From Nematostella vectensis (lineage: Eukaryota > Cnidaria > Anthozoa > Actiniaria > Edwardsiidae), in NCBI RefSeq assembly GCF_932526225.1, contig NC_064040.1, positions 11,570,856-11,634,855 of the forward strand: a DNA stretch of 64,000 nucleotides, in the 5' to 3' direction. Made by a program: the position numbers and the translations under genes. Of the stretch, positions 23,307 to 37,340 are shown one piece after another. The notes beneath the pieces are model-generated. The model saw only the letters and a program-made list of their open reading frames with translations. It was not told the DNA's origin and searched no databases. The first letter of the stretch is position 1; every line of letters starts with the position of its first letter.

Positions 23307-24507
23307 TGAAATTTGACTAAGAGGTTATAAAAAATCAGCTTAGACTATTTCTACATTTATCAAAACAGCATGTACTGTTTGTTTCAGCACAGCTTTTATT
23401 GTTTTCCACAAGTTGAGATGAATAAGAGCACACACTATTTAATCATGATTGCCCATATGTCTACATAGGACCCATAAGTTATTGCATCAAACAAATAAAT
23501 TACACCAATTTAGGCCCAGCAAAACTGAGGCACCTAGGGATGGACCCATAAATATACAGTAAATGTTACCCCATGATGAATTCTATTATGAAAAATAAAT
23601 ATATCACTTCATCATTTGACTCTAGGATGAGCAAGAAACAATGTCTTCATACACAGTTCAACAAATTGTGGTATCTCCTCCAAATTATCAATTAATATTC
23701 AATTCATGTTAAGCCTTTGCCTATTTAAATAATTCAATCCCTAATTATTATTTTCATATTGCTTTGAGAAATGCCACAGAGGCTTGTAAATTACTCATTT
23801 AAGTTTTTTTATACTGTCAATGTAGCCTACTGCCGACCGAAATGGCTTCCTGATAAATAGTTTAATGGGGTACATTATACTACAAAATGAAACAAAATAA
23901 ACCAGGAAAGCATTTTGGTCAGTAATACACAATAGTTGACACAGTTGGTTCGAGCTTACTTAGAGTTAATGTAAGTCCTTCTAATTTGTCTCTATAAACC
24001 CTAGTTCCCAAGTCTGAAATCTATACACCTCATTTAGTATATTATGTATTCTGCACCATTAATTGTTTGACGTAAACATGGCAAGCCTGTAGCCAGCATA
24101 ATAGGGGAGGGGATTTCTACTTTGGTGGACCATAATTTCTTTGATACTTCATAATTAGCTTGTACACGTAACATTTTTCTTTCATAGGAATGGGACAAGT
24201 CTAGTGAGGACTACAGGCTTGCATTACCAACACATTCTCAATACCCACTTATCATGAAATCGTGTTTGTTCTTTTGCATGGGCTTATCAATCTAATATAT
24301 ACATAGCTCACCATGCTAGCAGGAATGCTGGCAATTGCAAACATAAGAACATTTTCCACATTTTGAAAAGTAAAAAAGGCCCCTTGATAATTCCAATTAT
24401 GCTAAAATAGCATGTTCTATATCAATATTAATTCATGTTAAATGAACATAGCTTTTGCTCTTACCAAAAAAGAAATTAAAGAAAAAATCCAAACTTCAAT
24501 TCCGACT

Positions 24508-24777
24508 TTAACCAGACATCAAAACACAAATGGCCAAGCCACAACACAACACAAGAGGCAGAACAAATAAGACGAACCACAAAACAAACAGTATTACTGA
24601 TAAAATACTGAAAACTACAACGGATATCAAAAAGAAACAAATGTACAAACAAATAAATATAAAGAGAAGGAAGTAAAGGGACAATGAGATTAATGTGATG
24701 CCGCCAAGAAGAGCTACCAGAAGACAGATAATCCTAGCCAGGAACACCGTCTTGGGGGCAGTAGTAATTGGTGCTAG
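24508..24777 (-). CDS. In-frame stop-readthrough extension: 89-codon multi-transmembrane-like tail
   Basis: Directly after the TGA of the minus-strand kinesin (24778-24780) the frame stays open for 89 codons to TAA at 24508-24510. It encodes a ten-residue linker (LAPITTAPKT), then VFLARIICLL, and from there about 73 residues of Leu, Ile, Val, Phe, Cys, Ala and Gly with no charged residue after that Arg. This is long enough for about three membrane spans. It starts in exact register with the upstream coding sequence. The only start codon that would make it a separate gene is a GTG, so readthrough, or alternative splicing around the stop, explains it better than an independent gene. Expression is not proven. 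The joined protein would have 1367 residues. Confidence 0.6.
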   Translation of the reverse strand, partial: LAPITTAPKTVFLARIICLLVALLGGITLISLSLYFLLFIFICLYICFFLISVVVFSILSVILFVLWFVLFVLPLVLCCGLAICVLMSG

Positions 24778-24780
24778 TCA
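24774..24780 (-). promoter_or_regulatory. UGA CUAG stop-codon readthrough motif
   Basis: On the gene strand the kinesin stop and next bases are TGA CTAG CAC. UGA followed by CUAG is the efficient readthrough context described for Drosophila and mammalian genes such as OPRL1, OPRK1, AQP4 and MAPK10. Its combination with a long, strongly biased in-frame extension suggests programmed readthrough. Confidence 0.65.
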
Positions 24781-27700
24781 GATGAGTGTACATGAGTTCT
24801 GGTCGTCTTCGCCTCGGCCTCCCCTCTCTTTGCGCTCAGCCATGCGAAGTTGTCGGTCTAGGTCTTGAAGCTTCTTACGGTGTTCCTTGATCTTCATCAG
24901 CTCCTCTGTCTTTCCCTTATCGCTCATCTCCTTCTCTAGAAGATCTGCCATCATAAACAGCTCCTCGGCCGCTTTGGCGGCACATCTCTGCTGTCGCACA
25001 TCTAACTTGGCGAGTTGTCGCTTGTCCTTTTGTACCTTGTCCTTAACTCGGTGGAGCATCTCAGTTCGGGCCTCTAACTCATGCTCAATGTGCTCCAATG
25101 TTTCCTTGTGCACTGACTCCAGATCCACAAGTTTCTTTCTCTCGTGCTCTAGTGTCTGATTCACTTGCGACTTGTGCTTCTCGAGGTCTTTTACCGCTTC
25201 ACCAATCATCAGTTCAGCCACTTCTTGTTGCTCCTTGTGTTTTTTCTCCAACTCCAGAAGTCGTACTTTCTCCTTGCGGATTAAACTACGCTCAGCTTCT
25301 CGCTCGTTCTCTAGTTCTTCAAACTCCTCCTCGTTCAATGTTTCTTTTTCGGCCTGCTGTAGAGCTTGATTGTGCTGGCGTTCAAGGAGGGCGATTCTCC
25401 TGCGCTGTTTGTAGATGAGCTTTTTCCTCTCCCTGCTTTCATAATCGACCTCTTCGCAACGTCTCTCAATCTCTTGCTCCGCTACTATAAGCGGACCAAG
25501 CTCATTCCGCACCAAGCTTTCTACCTTCGCGCGCAGCGGCACTAACATAAACTTCTCGCTTTCCAAGTGTTTTTCCAGTTTAGTTTTAGTTTCTGTGACC
25601 ATCTGGGTAGCTTTTTGCAAGGCTGTTTGATGCTTGTTATAAAGCTCGTTCAGGATTCTTCTCTCTTCGCGGATGTCTTTAATCTCCTCACGCGTCTCCC
25701 ATTCCAGGAGCTCCTTTTTCTTGTTGAAGTCTTCCTCAGTCAGCTCCACAACCTTGTCTTCATGTTCTAGCTCCTCCAGCTTGCGCCTTACTTCCTCCAC
25801 CTTATGCCTGGCAGCCCTTCGCTCCATGATTATCTTCTCTTTTTCAATGAGCACAGCTTCCTCCGCCTCCTCAGCTTGATCAAGCATCTCTCGCACGTCT
25901 CGCATCTTGGCTAACTGTTGGTCATGAATCATCTTGTGCTTAAGCTGTACCTCCTCGACTTTCTGCCACTGGTCTTCAATCGCTGACTTCCCAGTGGTGA
26001 GACTTCTTAAGCCTTCTAAAGCCTCCTGTTCTGCCTTTCTCACAGCCTCTTTCGCAGTAGCTATTTCGTATTGCGCTGTCTTCCTTTGTTCCTCATACTC
26101 CGCCTCAAGCGCCTGCATTCGTTCACGGAGAATCTCTATGTGAGTCTTTTTTTTCTCACCTACGGCAAAACCCATAGCCTCCTCATCTGATCCCTCGATA
26201 TCATCATCCTCAGGAATTCTTGGATGGCGATGACTTGGGCTGAGTCGGCCAGGAGAGGGCGTCTTACTATTGTGTTCGGCTGTCAGCCTGATCTGCTGCT
26301 CAACTTGCTCAACCTCCTTGCGTTTGTTTTCTATCTCCACTTGGAGTACCTCTACCTCCTGCCGCTGCTGCTCCACCTGCTGCCTTTCCTGAAGCCACTT
26401 CTTTTCTAGCTCCTCCTTGACCCGGACCATCTCCTGCTCTTTCTGGTGCACCGTCTTGCGGTGTTCCTCTTCCAAGGCAAGCAGTCTCTGCATCTCCGCC
26501 TCCATGCGCTTCCTCTCCTCTTCCTGCTCCTTCTTGATTCTCTCCTTGACCTCCTTGATCTCTTCTTCTGCTCTCTTCCTTGCGTTCTCTTGTTCTATGC
26601 GTAGTTCTTCCAGGTACTTTTTCTGTTTTTCCAGCTGGAGCTTGTTTTCCTGAATTTCACGCTGGCGCTCTTCTTCTTCTTGGGAGCGAGTCTGGTCAGC
26701 CTTCTCCTGCTGCGCTTTAAGGACTTCAAGCTCTAATCTGGAAATGTAACAAAAAAGGAGATAAACAGGCAATAAAAAGTTGGCCAATAAACTGACCCAT
26801 GATAGGTAATATTACAAAGATAATGCCCACCAAAGGAAATACCTAACATTCGGTACCACGACGTAGTGTACCGGGTACGAAAACAAAGTAGTCGGCGGTT
26901 TTGCGTTAGCATGTTTAATAAGAGATTCGCCACAAACCTTGCTTCTTCCAATTTACGAGCTGCTTCTTTCTGTTGCTGCTCCAAATCGGACCTTCAAAAA
27001 AGAGAATTTAAGGAATCAAATTAAACAGGATAGTACTACGCTCGTTTTAAGTCACACGTGCCTTTCGTTTACGAGTCACAACTGTTTTTGGTGATGAACG
27101 TCAATCAACTTTTGAATTCTTCCAATTCTGCATCTGTCACAGGTTTAGATCGATTACAACCAAAACAACATCGCCTTTTTAGCTACTGTCACTAGAAAAG
27201 TATTAAAAAACACACACACACAAAGCCAGAAAATGAATAAAGTTGACTTAGTGCGTATGTATCTCTTGTCTGCTTTCTTGATGCTTGGTGCTTTTCGGCG
27301 CTCTCTCTAAAGGGTTAAAGGTCTAACAGCGGTCTAACGTCTAATTGCTGACTTCAGTCACACAAAGTGCAAGTGTGACAGAAACCGAGTGTAAGACCAT
27401 GGTTTATAAAAGTAGGCAAGGATCTTCGTACCTCTGTTGTTCTATTAACTTCGTTTCTTCTCTGTACTGTCGCTCAAGCTCAAGACTAGGGATCAAACAA
27501 AAAGTAATGGTCAATGGTCGTTTTTAAAGCAGTACAGATGCTGGACAGTACACCATTAATTGTAGACCCCATCGCATATGAGTGATGTCCTAAAGGTTTG
27601 TAGATCTATTCTTTTAAATAATCAGATAAAGAGAAAATTAGAACTGAGGAAGAGCTTACTGGTACCCTTGCAGTAATACAAGACCAAACATACCCTGCAT

Positions 27701-30700
27701 TGTAAAATAGGTAGGATGGTGTTCGTTCTGGTTCCGTTCCGATCTCAGCAAGGTTCTCCATTGATTCATACTATAACAATGAACATTCGGGTTTAGTAAA
27801 AAAATGCACCCAATGAACGTGAATGACTGTAAGAATGATATGTTATACGATTGGGTTTAGTTCATGCTTACCCAACTTGGTTATGAATGTGGTTGTTTAG
27901 CACGTTTGGATTTAGACTGGGTTTATACAGTCATATTTAAAGCGCGGTCATTTTATACGTTTGAATTTAGACCATGCACGCCTAGGTAGACTAAAAAGGT
28001 GCAGTGATACCTCTTCCTGTTGATCAACATCTGAACCCTCCTGCAAAGCCCACGACGCTCGACCAACGAGCTGGTTATGGACATAATATATGTTATTTTT
28101 AATTGCACGTGCTGTGACGAGGGAGCGTGCACTACTTAATCATATGTTTAAGGTAAGAAATGGAGGTGTATGCTGGTGGTTTAAACACCAAGTTCTTTTT
28201 ATTCGTTATGATTAAATTCAATCAAAGATAATTTTTACACTCATTCGAAGTCTTAAAACGATTATTACTTTAAATCTTTATATCTATCCGCAAAAAGACT
28301 GCAAATGGCAAATATGTCTATTACTTTTATTTTCTATTCTAAAAGAAGAGTGCCAAGGACTTACATAGCGCTGTTTTCGTAGTTTAGCAGCTTCTTGGGG
28401 GTGGTTATATCTGAACATGTTTGTTTTGCCCAGAAGAACAACATCACCTGTAGAAAACGAGCAAATGGTATCAGGGAAGGACTCTTGCTTTCACCTTTAA
28501 GAACTAGAAAATGAAGAAAACCCTTCATTTATATTATACTTTCTACTTGGAACTGGGGGAAATGTTTCGAGAAGCTACTAAAATTTAATGCTTTTTTTTT
28601 TCTTATTTTGATCATTCATTCGAGAGATTCGGGGATCTAAAAAAATCAAGGATCTTTTTATTCAAGGCTGCATCGCAGTGTTTCTTAACGAATTCCCTAT
28701 TCCTTTTTAATGTTATTCAAAATGAATGTAGTTCATCCAGGTGTGGATCCGCAGGAAAAGTTCTGACCTTTCAAAAAAGGGCTGAACACTTTCGCCTTAA
28801 TAACAGAATGAAGACATGCAGGTCCTCTCTAATCATTTTTATCTGTTTATAAACAGGCGGAAATGGGTCTGAACCCGCACCCGACTTCTCTAGCATACAG
28901 CATTGTACTATCGCCACAAAGGAATGATTACAGATGAAACATAAATCGCGAGTTGGAGTATGTACCTTGAGACAAGCGTTTAGCTTTGGTGACCTTTTCT
29001 CCGTTTATCTGGCAGCCCTCAGTGGCAAGGGGGTGCATAATAACATTCCCATCAATGCATTCCATGATACAATGGCTCCCATCAATACCAGGCCCTGTTA
29101 GAACTGAACAGACGAACAAGCCGAAGTAAGAATAGACAAGAGACGGTTTGAGGGTTTACAGTAGCGCTCCTACATGATGCTGTCCAAATTCTAAACATTA
29201 CATAATTTGGATCAAGTTTTAGTTCAAGTACCTAAATCTATCGTTTTTACCGCTATGCTATTGTGTCGTCTCAAAAAGCAGCAATAAAGAGAATTTACCA
29301 TTAAATCTGTTATCAAAGATATGTGAAACGAGTTACTATTGATATTTCCATTATCGTCGGAAAGGTTTAACTCACTGATGTCTGGTGCACTATTGTCTCC
29401 TTCTTTTCCCATGTAAGTCATGCCCTCCTGATAACAAAAAGAAGGGGATTTTAAGAAGAGATCGATGCTTTGACGATAAACACAACACAGCCACTTCTTT
29501 CTGACCTTCAGATGGTAAAGTGTCACTCCAGTACTCAGCACATCGTCATCAATACACACAAGATGAGGCAGTTCAGACTCCATTCGTACACCTGAACCCT
29601 CATAACGGAACCCTAAAGCTCGCTCCTGAAAAACAAATCATCAAATTAAAACCGTTCTTTGTAGGAATTCTAGTGCGCATTTCAGCAACAATAATCAATT
29701 TATTATATGTTAGGCGTCTCCATCTACATTTTATATTCAGGAGTCCTTATGACAAAGCTTCAGTACAAATCGACATATAGCTGTCTGCTAACAAGTATCT
29801 CTAAGCGGAGATTTCAGTGAATTAGATGTATATCCCCTTTTTATTCCTGACCTCAATAATCTTCTGAGTTTCCCGCCATTTGCTTGTCCAGTTCTTCGTA
29901 AGCTCCTCAACCTTGGCCTCGTTTTGATGAAGCTGTTCATTAATGCTGTTTTTCTCAGCTTCGCCAATAGACAGGCTCTCTAAGCTTCCTTCGCCTTTAT
30001 TGGTCAACATTGTCCTCAGTCTTTCTATCTCTGATCGCAACTCTCTGATCAGCTTCACGTTGGCATCCTGCGAAGAAGAAGTCAGTCACTTATAAGTGTA
30101 ACATTGATTTTTCTAGGGTGGGTTCAGGTTATCAAAAAACAACTATTGTTCCCTTAAGCATTCCTGCCCCTAAAACAATCTTTAAAATGGTGGCTTTAAT
30201 GAATCTTGGTGTCCGCCTAAACATGTGTAATTATCTACTGTCTAGTATTATTACAAGACTCTTCAGATCCAGCAGCAGTGCCTCAGCATTATACTCATGT
30301 ATAATGGGTTGGGGTCTCAGTCCCGTTTCTGGATTTTGGTGGGGAAAAGGAGGATGAATGTTACCCGTTAAATGAGTACTACAGCCATAATATATTATTG
30401 TGTATTCAATTAAGCCACATTTCCATTTAACCGCAAAGGATATTGTTAAGGTTTTATCTATAACATTTTTTTTTTTATAAAACTCATCTTAAAAAGGCGG
30501 GAGATAGCCGTCCAACCCACCCTACAGGCATGGGCCAGGTAGAGAAGGTTTGATACCAGAAGTTAGCGTAGGTCTTGTCAAGCCAAACGTTTGTGCAGTA
30601 GTCACAAACCTAAGTTATGTTTGTCAAATCCGTATGCATGCAGCTGTGTGAACACTCTTCTACAAAGTTTAGTTGGGTCTAGCCAGTTGATTTATCTTTT

Positions 30701-33700
30701 TGTCTAACGTTTGTAAATTTCAGAGAATAACAGAATAACAATCAAAACACCAAATCATATTCACCTCATTGACAGTGGGCTTGTTAATGATGTTCTTTGC
30801 CCTGTTGGCATATCTCAAAGTACTGAGAGTCTCGGAATAGTTTACATCAGCAGGTGAAATGGCTGCAATCATGATGGTCTTGGCATTTCCTCCCAAACTG
30901 TCTTTCAGTAGCCAAGTCAGTACTGAGTTACGGTATGGAATAAACAGCTTTTTCTTGGCATCTTTCTTGGAGTCCCCAGCATCACTTGCATCCGCTGAAA
31001 GTAGAACAGTACAAAGGTCAACCTAAACAAGTCGGGAGGAACACCTACATCTAATATTTGCGCCATTGTAGATGCATTTTCACCGGCTTTCTCCTGGTAA
31101 TAGTAAGACATTATAAACTCATCATTGTAAGTGATAATTTAGACAGAATCATGTAATATGTTAATCATCTAATCAACCAATTGCTCACACCTAACTAACT
31201 TCCTCTCAATCCCCCTCTATCTCCATCCAACTCTATCCATTTAACTCTCTCAGTTTCTAACACACAACTTTACCTAGGTTTGAGATGACAGTCCCCAGAG
31301 TGACAAGCGACTTGTTGATGTTAGCACCTTCTTTAAGCCTATCGCCAGTCGCACCAGTAGAGTTTGCTCTCTCACTGCAAATCAACAACACAAACAGTTC
31401 TTTATGTCACACAAATAAACACATGTAAACAAGAAAAAGGTTGGGCTCCTTGCAAACATATCCGCAAGTGCCAAAAAAAAAAAAAAATGAGAAGCAACTA
31501 GAAAAGGGAAGCCCTGTGATGAGAACAGATAGCATTAAGTATACTTTTGGCTACATTTCCTCCTCCCTCCTCTTGCTCACCACCTTACTAAAGGGCATGT
31601 GAGCAGCCTTTGGCTTCCAATACCTTTTTTTTCTTTTGGGTTTGATAGTAGAAATGTTGCCATTGCAGAGAAGGCTCTGTTAAAGAACAACAAATGACAC
31701 ATACCTTCCTGCCAAGTCAACAAGATGGATCTTGCTCACTGTCTCACTCGGCATATCAGTATAAAACTTGGCCTGTTTGAACCAAAGCCAAACTGTTAGA
31801 AGATTTATACTTTAAGCCTTAGCAAATACAGCAAAAGATAAGATAAACATAAGAAGGTAAATTATACAGCAATAACCTTAGTACTGTACCTGAGTGAAGC
31901 TCAATGTGAAAATAGCATGAGATCTACTGCTAACATCATTCATATTTGTAGAAGCCACCGTTCTACAAAAGAAAGCAAAATTGAACTTTCCATCTCCAAT
32001 GTAATTGATTCAGAAAAATAATTAGCACTGTTCTTGAAGTCACCTGTTGGAGTTCCCTGAGTCCATAAGTCTCTCAATTCCTTCATAGTCACCCACATGG
32101 TGCTTGGTAAGATCTAAATAAAATTAACAAAAATTGTGCAAACCAAGCAACACCATGAGATGTATTTTGGCTTCTTAATCTTTGTAAAAAAAAACTTCAA
32201 CACTTTTAGGTGTTTTCAGGCCAATTTAGAAAATGGTAGGCAGTGGGGGTATATAGAAACTTTCTGTGAGTTTGTACCTTGCACATAGGGGCCCTCTTTT
32301 GGATGCTCCCTGACTTTCAAGTTGAAGTGATCCTTGCCCTTAGATGGCTGTAGAAGGTCTCTCACTTTTTCATTGTAGATCTCGAGGTAGCTAAAAACAT
32401 CAAAACACATTGAAATTGAATAAAGCATTAGATATCATTTGATATATCATTATATTATCATTTGCACATTGGCCACTAGTGCTTGACAAACGCCCATTCC
32501 AAATGACAAATGGCCAATGTGGGACAGTGTTGGACAATATTCAGTATTATTAGCATAAATTACAGTGGACGAGTTTGATACTCACCTCACTTCTGTGCGA
32601 AATTCAGTTTTGTCATCAGCACAAGATTTCATACGACTGTAAAGACCCTATAAACCGAGGCAAAGAAATAGAATGAATAGGCAGGCAAATGTTATGTTTC
32701 ATACTGTATCATGGAGATCCAACAACATTTTAAATGAATTTGTTCTACTGACTATAAATTGATTAATGACTCAAATTTTGATTGGGGGGGGGGGGGAGGG
32801 CAATAAGAGTATATGGGCAGGGGGAGGAGACCTCAAAAGTCCTTATTGCCTGTAGTTATTGTTGAAGGTTACTATGTGAGTAACATACCCTGCAAATCCT
32901 TGGTATCAGCCCTTCAGCTTCCTGGGAAATAAGTGCAAAGTACACTGTTGTAGTATATGTTGAGATACAATATACCAAAAATTGCATTCGGGCCTTTTGA
33001 ATTGAATAGTATATGTTGCGATACTAAGCTTATTGTAATTTAATGGATGTCTTTTTCTATATTAAAATGTTTTTACACTGTACATACCGCCATGCCCATC
33101 ATGCTGTACGATTTTCCAGCACCTGTCTGGCCATAAGCAAAGATGCAGGCATTGTAGCCCTCAAATGCTGCCCCTAGCACATCAGTACCAAGGTCATCAA
33201 ACACCTACAGTGGAGAAAATCAAATAAATGAAACAATGTGGATGACTTATTATATTTTAGTAACACAGCTAATATAGCTTCAAAAGACCTGGTTGCTATA
33301 TCAAAGGAAAGAGCAACAATTCACAGTTCCTTACATACTACAACTGCTACCAGGATCCTTTTTTTTCCTATTCTCATAATAACATTTTCTATTTCTTTGA
33401 GAGCAATTAGCAGTAGAATTAAAATAAAGCTTTCTGGCAAAAGAGGTGTTATTCAATCATAAGCTCTGAGCATGTGACCTCACATGTGCCACTGCAACTA
33501 TATTGGAATTTTGTTTGGAAGGTCTGGAACATTAAAGGTCCATGTATTGAGCTTAGGACAAACATTTTGACTGAATGCATACTAAATTGGAATCTTTGTA
33601 GATAAATTTACTTTTCGAGAAATAGATAAGACAAGGAGAAAGGATTCTAGAGAATTAGAAAAGTAGAAGAATGAGGTATGCATTTTATTGTCACAACCTA

Positions 33701-36700
33701 GTTGCTGGACCCTGCAAGATAAAAAAAACATATCTAAATATAGGGAAGAAACTATTGTTGCCAATTAAGACTTGAATTTCTACGTAGCTGCATATCTCAT
33801 TAATGGCAGATGACTTTCAGATATTTTTTTGAATTTTTATTGACTTTTTCTGTGATTTGAACAGTTACTCACAACTTTGCTCTTCACCTTTTGGTCCACC
33901 AGACAAAATAAAGTAAAATCTATTACACTCAAGGTAATGTCTATATTTCTCTTTCTATCAACCAGTTAGTCATTTAACAAATTTAATAGTCACTCAACCA
34001 GCTACCTTCCATGAATTAGTGCAGTGTGAAAAGAAAACCGTCTATCAAATAAAAATTAATTGTGTGTTAATTGTTGCAATTCATCACTAGATAAAGGACC
34101 TTGGAAACCCTTATTGACTGTGCATTTTGCCATGTCATTGTATTTACTATATTTTTTAAATCTAATCTCAAATTTATAAAATGGAAATGGCCTGTGAAAC
34201 CTATGGTAGAGAGTGAATCAAAATGACAGACAGCCTTTATTTGTTTAACGCTATGCTTTCATTCTCATTCCTATGGATACTTTTTCTTTCTGGTTTTTAT
34301 CAACATGGTTTTAAGACAGAAATGTTCAGATTACTTTTTTCCCAAGCCAAAAAACAATGCTATAAATCTCTTTCAAGTCCCAACATAGCTGATGTGACAA
34401 AATAGCATCAAACCAGACATTATTGCTTGGAGCCTGTAGAGGAACTACTAATTGTTTGCTACTCATGAAGCAGGAGAAATTTTAATCAAAACGAACACTT
34501 GATGTCTTTATTATTGCCTGCTTTACTTAGATCAATAACCGAGCAGTTCTTCAATACAGACGTTACATTTGAAGCACATTTTTTTTCAATTTTCATCATG
34601 TCATATCTTCATTGCATATTATACTTGTATTTTTTTAGTTAAGGCTTTATCAACCTTAGATGCCCATGTTAAAAAAAATAAGTAAAGCTATATTTTCTGA
34701 TTTTAAAATTGTAGTTTTGTTAGTGTTACGTTACGTCAAAAAAAACGCTTTTTTCAAAAACTTTTTTTAAATTGAAAACTCTGTGAATCTAATATCTGGA
34801 TGTTATCTTTGTCATAAATCTTATGTTAGATGTTAGATGTTTTCTATGTAAGGTTGACTTTCAAGAATGCACCCATAGTTCTTGAACTATAAAGGAAAAA
34901 GTTCTGTTACAGAAGTTACATGTTCTTTTTACAGACGTTACACCTGTGAAAATGTTAATCTGTAATTAACTTTTTTGATAATATAATTGCATTTTACATA
35001 TTTTTTGGCAACTTTCTCTTTTAGCTACTGGTGAATTTCCAGCTAAATATAATTGTTTTTAAGAACCACAGGAAGCCCAATAAGGCAATTTCCATGCAGT
35101 TGATAAAACCAAACTATTTTCATATGTTATAGTAAATTTTAGTTCCAAAATAAGTATCAATCCTCTCTTATTTATCAAACAAACTATATTCAGGATTTTA
35201 AGAATTTTTTCATCTTTTTCTATCTATTTTTCTTTCTATTTTTTTTATCTCTTTAACGTCTATAACGTCATTTTTTCTCTTATTAAAGGACTTTCTAATT
35301 TCTTTTGCCATATCTTTGTTTTTCATTCTGCTACTACAGAGAATATGAAGAACCACTCAAAAAGGATCTAAATTCTGCTTGTAGTACAAAAAAAACCTTG
35401 TTTTGTGAGTTGTAACGTCTGTAACAAACTCAGACCCCCAAATTCAAATTATTTTCTATGTGTAACTATTTTTGTTCTATACTTTTTAAAAGAGTTACAT
35501 GTATGGATGTAAATCATGAATAGAATCATGGTTTATGATTGTAATGTTTGAGTGTTATAAAAAGAATTCCACATAAAGTGGTTGTGAGGCCTTTTTCCCA
35601 AGTCAATAAACCTTTGGCGGTCTTGTTGTTTGGTGCCCCCCCCCTGAATGTGCATCAGGTACAAAAAGTTGATTTCATAAACACTAGACATAAGAGAGTA
35701 CAAATGTGAAAAATCTATTCAGAAATGTGAGTTTGGAAATGTCCATTTTTTTGGTTTCTCACATGTGGAATTGCTCAACCAAAGGCTATATTGATACTTT
35801 ATCCGATCAAAAAAGCTCTAACTCAAATAATTAAAATGAGCATGGCTCATTCTCTTGTAATATTTTAAAGCAATTTTAGAGTCATACTTAATTCAACTAT
35901 CAGACATAAAGAACCAGACAAAAAATACAAATAAAAACTTAGTTCCAAGAGAAAAGAGTTAATCTTAGAGTCTAAAATAAGCTGCAACATAAAAAGAAAA
36001 ACAAAAAATAGTCAACTGTGTCATGACTTATTATCCACAGTAAATCATGAAATCGGGAACAGCTAATAAAGGGTTGAGGCATAGTAATTTCAAATGATTT
36101 GGAATCAAGATATGTCAAATTAAAGGTAAAACAATTATGGCAATGTCTTTAGTTTGGGATATAAATACATAAATTGCGTTTTTTTTTTAAATTCCATGTC
36201 AACTAATTCAATCATGAAATATTTAGTTTTGAAGGCACTTTTTGCCACAACGCTTGAAACAAACCCATGTAAGTCATTCTATAATTACACAATAGCACAA
36301 AAAAAAGATAGGAAAGGGAATTGAAAGAAAAAAAGACATCTATAACAATAGTGCAGTTATGACCAGATAATTTCATTTATTCAATCTCATTACCAAAACA
36401 ATCACTGTCATGTTGCAGTTTATTTTAGAGAAAGAGAAAAGCAAACAAACAGTAGTTTATATAAGTGAGATAACCCAACAATAAGATATTACCCATGGAC
36501 ATAAGTAGGAATTTATTTATAATCGAGTTTGTGTTTACGTTTTTTTCTTATTCTCTATATCCGGCTTCAATTAGTCATTCAACCGAGGCTGGTTGCAAGA
36601 ATCCCCAACATAGATATTGCGGTGAAACAAAATACAACCTTGCAAAGCCATTTAATTCTTTACCGAGTACGAATAAATCGCGTAGCATATGTTTGATTTA

Positions 36701-37340
36701 GAGAGCCCGTAACCTTTTGACCAGCTTTTGTTAACCTTAAATGAAATAGAAATGGTCGCTTAAAGTCTAATATATTCATGCATTAGAAGATGACTTGCGT
36801 ATGAAAAATGGAAGCCCTTGTCAAAAAAATTGCGAGGGTTGCACTAGCGTACTAAGGTTGATGCAAATCCCACAGATACTTGAGGCAAAGTAATGGGTAT
36901 GGCGTTGGATTGAATGCGAAGGGGTGTGAAATTCAAGCCGAGAAGGCCTAAAGTATTTCATGTACCTGTTCTTGAGAAGCAAAGTGTTTATCATTGCTGT
37001 CGGCGGACCAGTATGAATGGTCAAATGTGAAGTCTTTGCTGTCTTCTCCGCCACCAGGAGCCTAATAAAGCATACGATCACCAACTCATTCAACTGCATA
37101 TCATTGTCACTCAACCAAGCTTCTTTAAACTCTAATTCACTTACGTGGAAATTAGTGATCACAGTTTTCTTGTCCTCCATATGAATACAAACATTCGCTT
37201 TCATGTCTCGCTCCCTGTGGTAAAGTACATTCGATTGACGAGGATATTTTTTGCTTTGATTCCACCATAATCGCAATGAATCCCTATACCTACCTTTTAT
37301 TAAGGGGCCGGACACGGACCGCAACCTTTACTGATGCCAT
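24778..37340 (-). CDS. KIF16B: Kinesin-3 motor, KIF16B-like paralogue without PX domain, ends in a CaaX box (21 exons, 1277 aa)
   Basis: A plus-end-directed kinesin-3; KIF16B moves early endosomes in other animals. Exons in transcript order: 37294-37340, 37145-37214, 36966-37061, 33088-33204, 32889-32921, 32586-32647, 32278-32390, 32044-32113, 31890-31962, 31705-31772, 31274-31374, 30765-30994, 29852-30067, 29506-29625, 29376-29427, 28966-29103, 28365-28447, 27694-27770, 27432-27485, 26938-26991, 24778-26737. Phases agree throughout and the sum is 1278 codons with stop. The motor (1-360) has [14 protein letters not shown] at the start, P-loop GQTGAGKS near 96-103, SSRSH near 214-218, DLAGSE near 246-251 and a lysine-rich loop 12 (KKDAKKK near 293). 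An FHA domain lies at about 470-545 and a long charged coiled coil at about 580-1260. The last exon encodes 653 residues. There is no PX domain; the C-terminus is CTLI. Intron 3 (33205-36965) holds nothing recognised. Confidence 0.9.

Noticed and set aside
24508-24747. Independent small membrane-protein gene downstream of the kinesin
   Set aside because: Its only start is a GTG, and the frame continues without a break from the kinesin stop. A readthrough extension or alternative exon is a better explanation.
24778-24780. UGA read as selenocysteine in the kinesin
   Set aside because: I see no SECIS-like hairpin that I can support in the 3' flank, and the CTAG context fits readthrough better; a SECIS search would settle it.
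24887-26653. Ser/Cys/Leu-rich open frames on the plus strand
   Set aside because: Shadows of the long coiled-coil exon of the minus-strand kinesin.
28858-28925. tRNA-like B-box (GGTTCAGACCC on the minus strand) with some A-box-like sequence
   Set aside because: It cannot be folded into a cloverleaf; at most a fragment of a tRNA-derived SINE, so not annotated.
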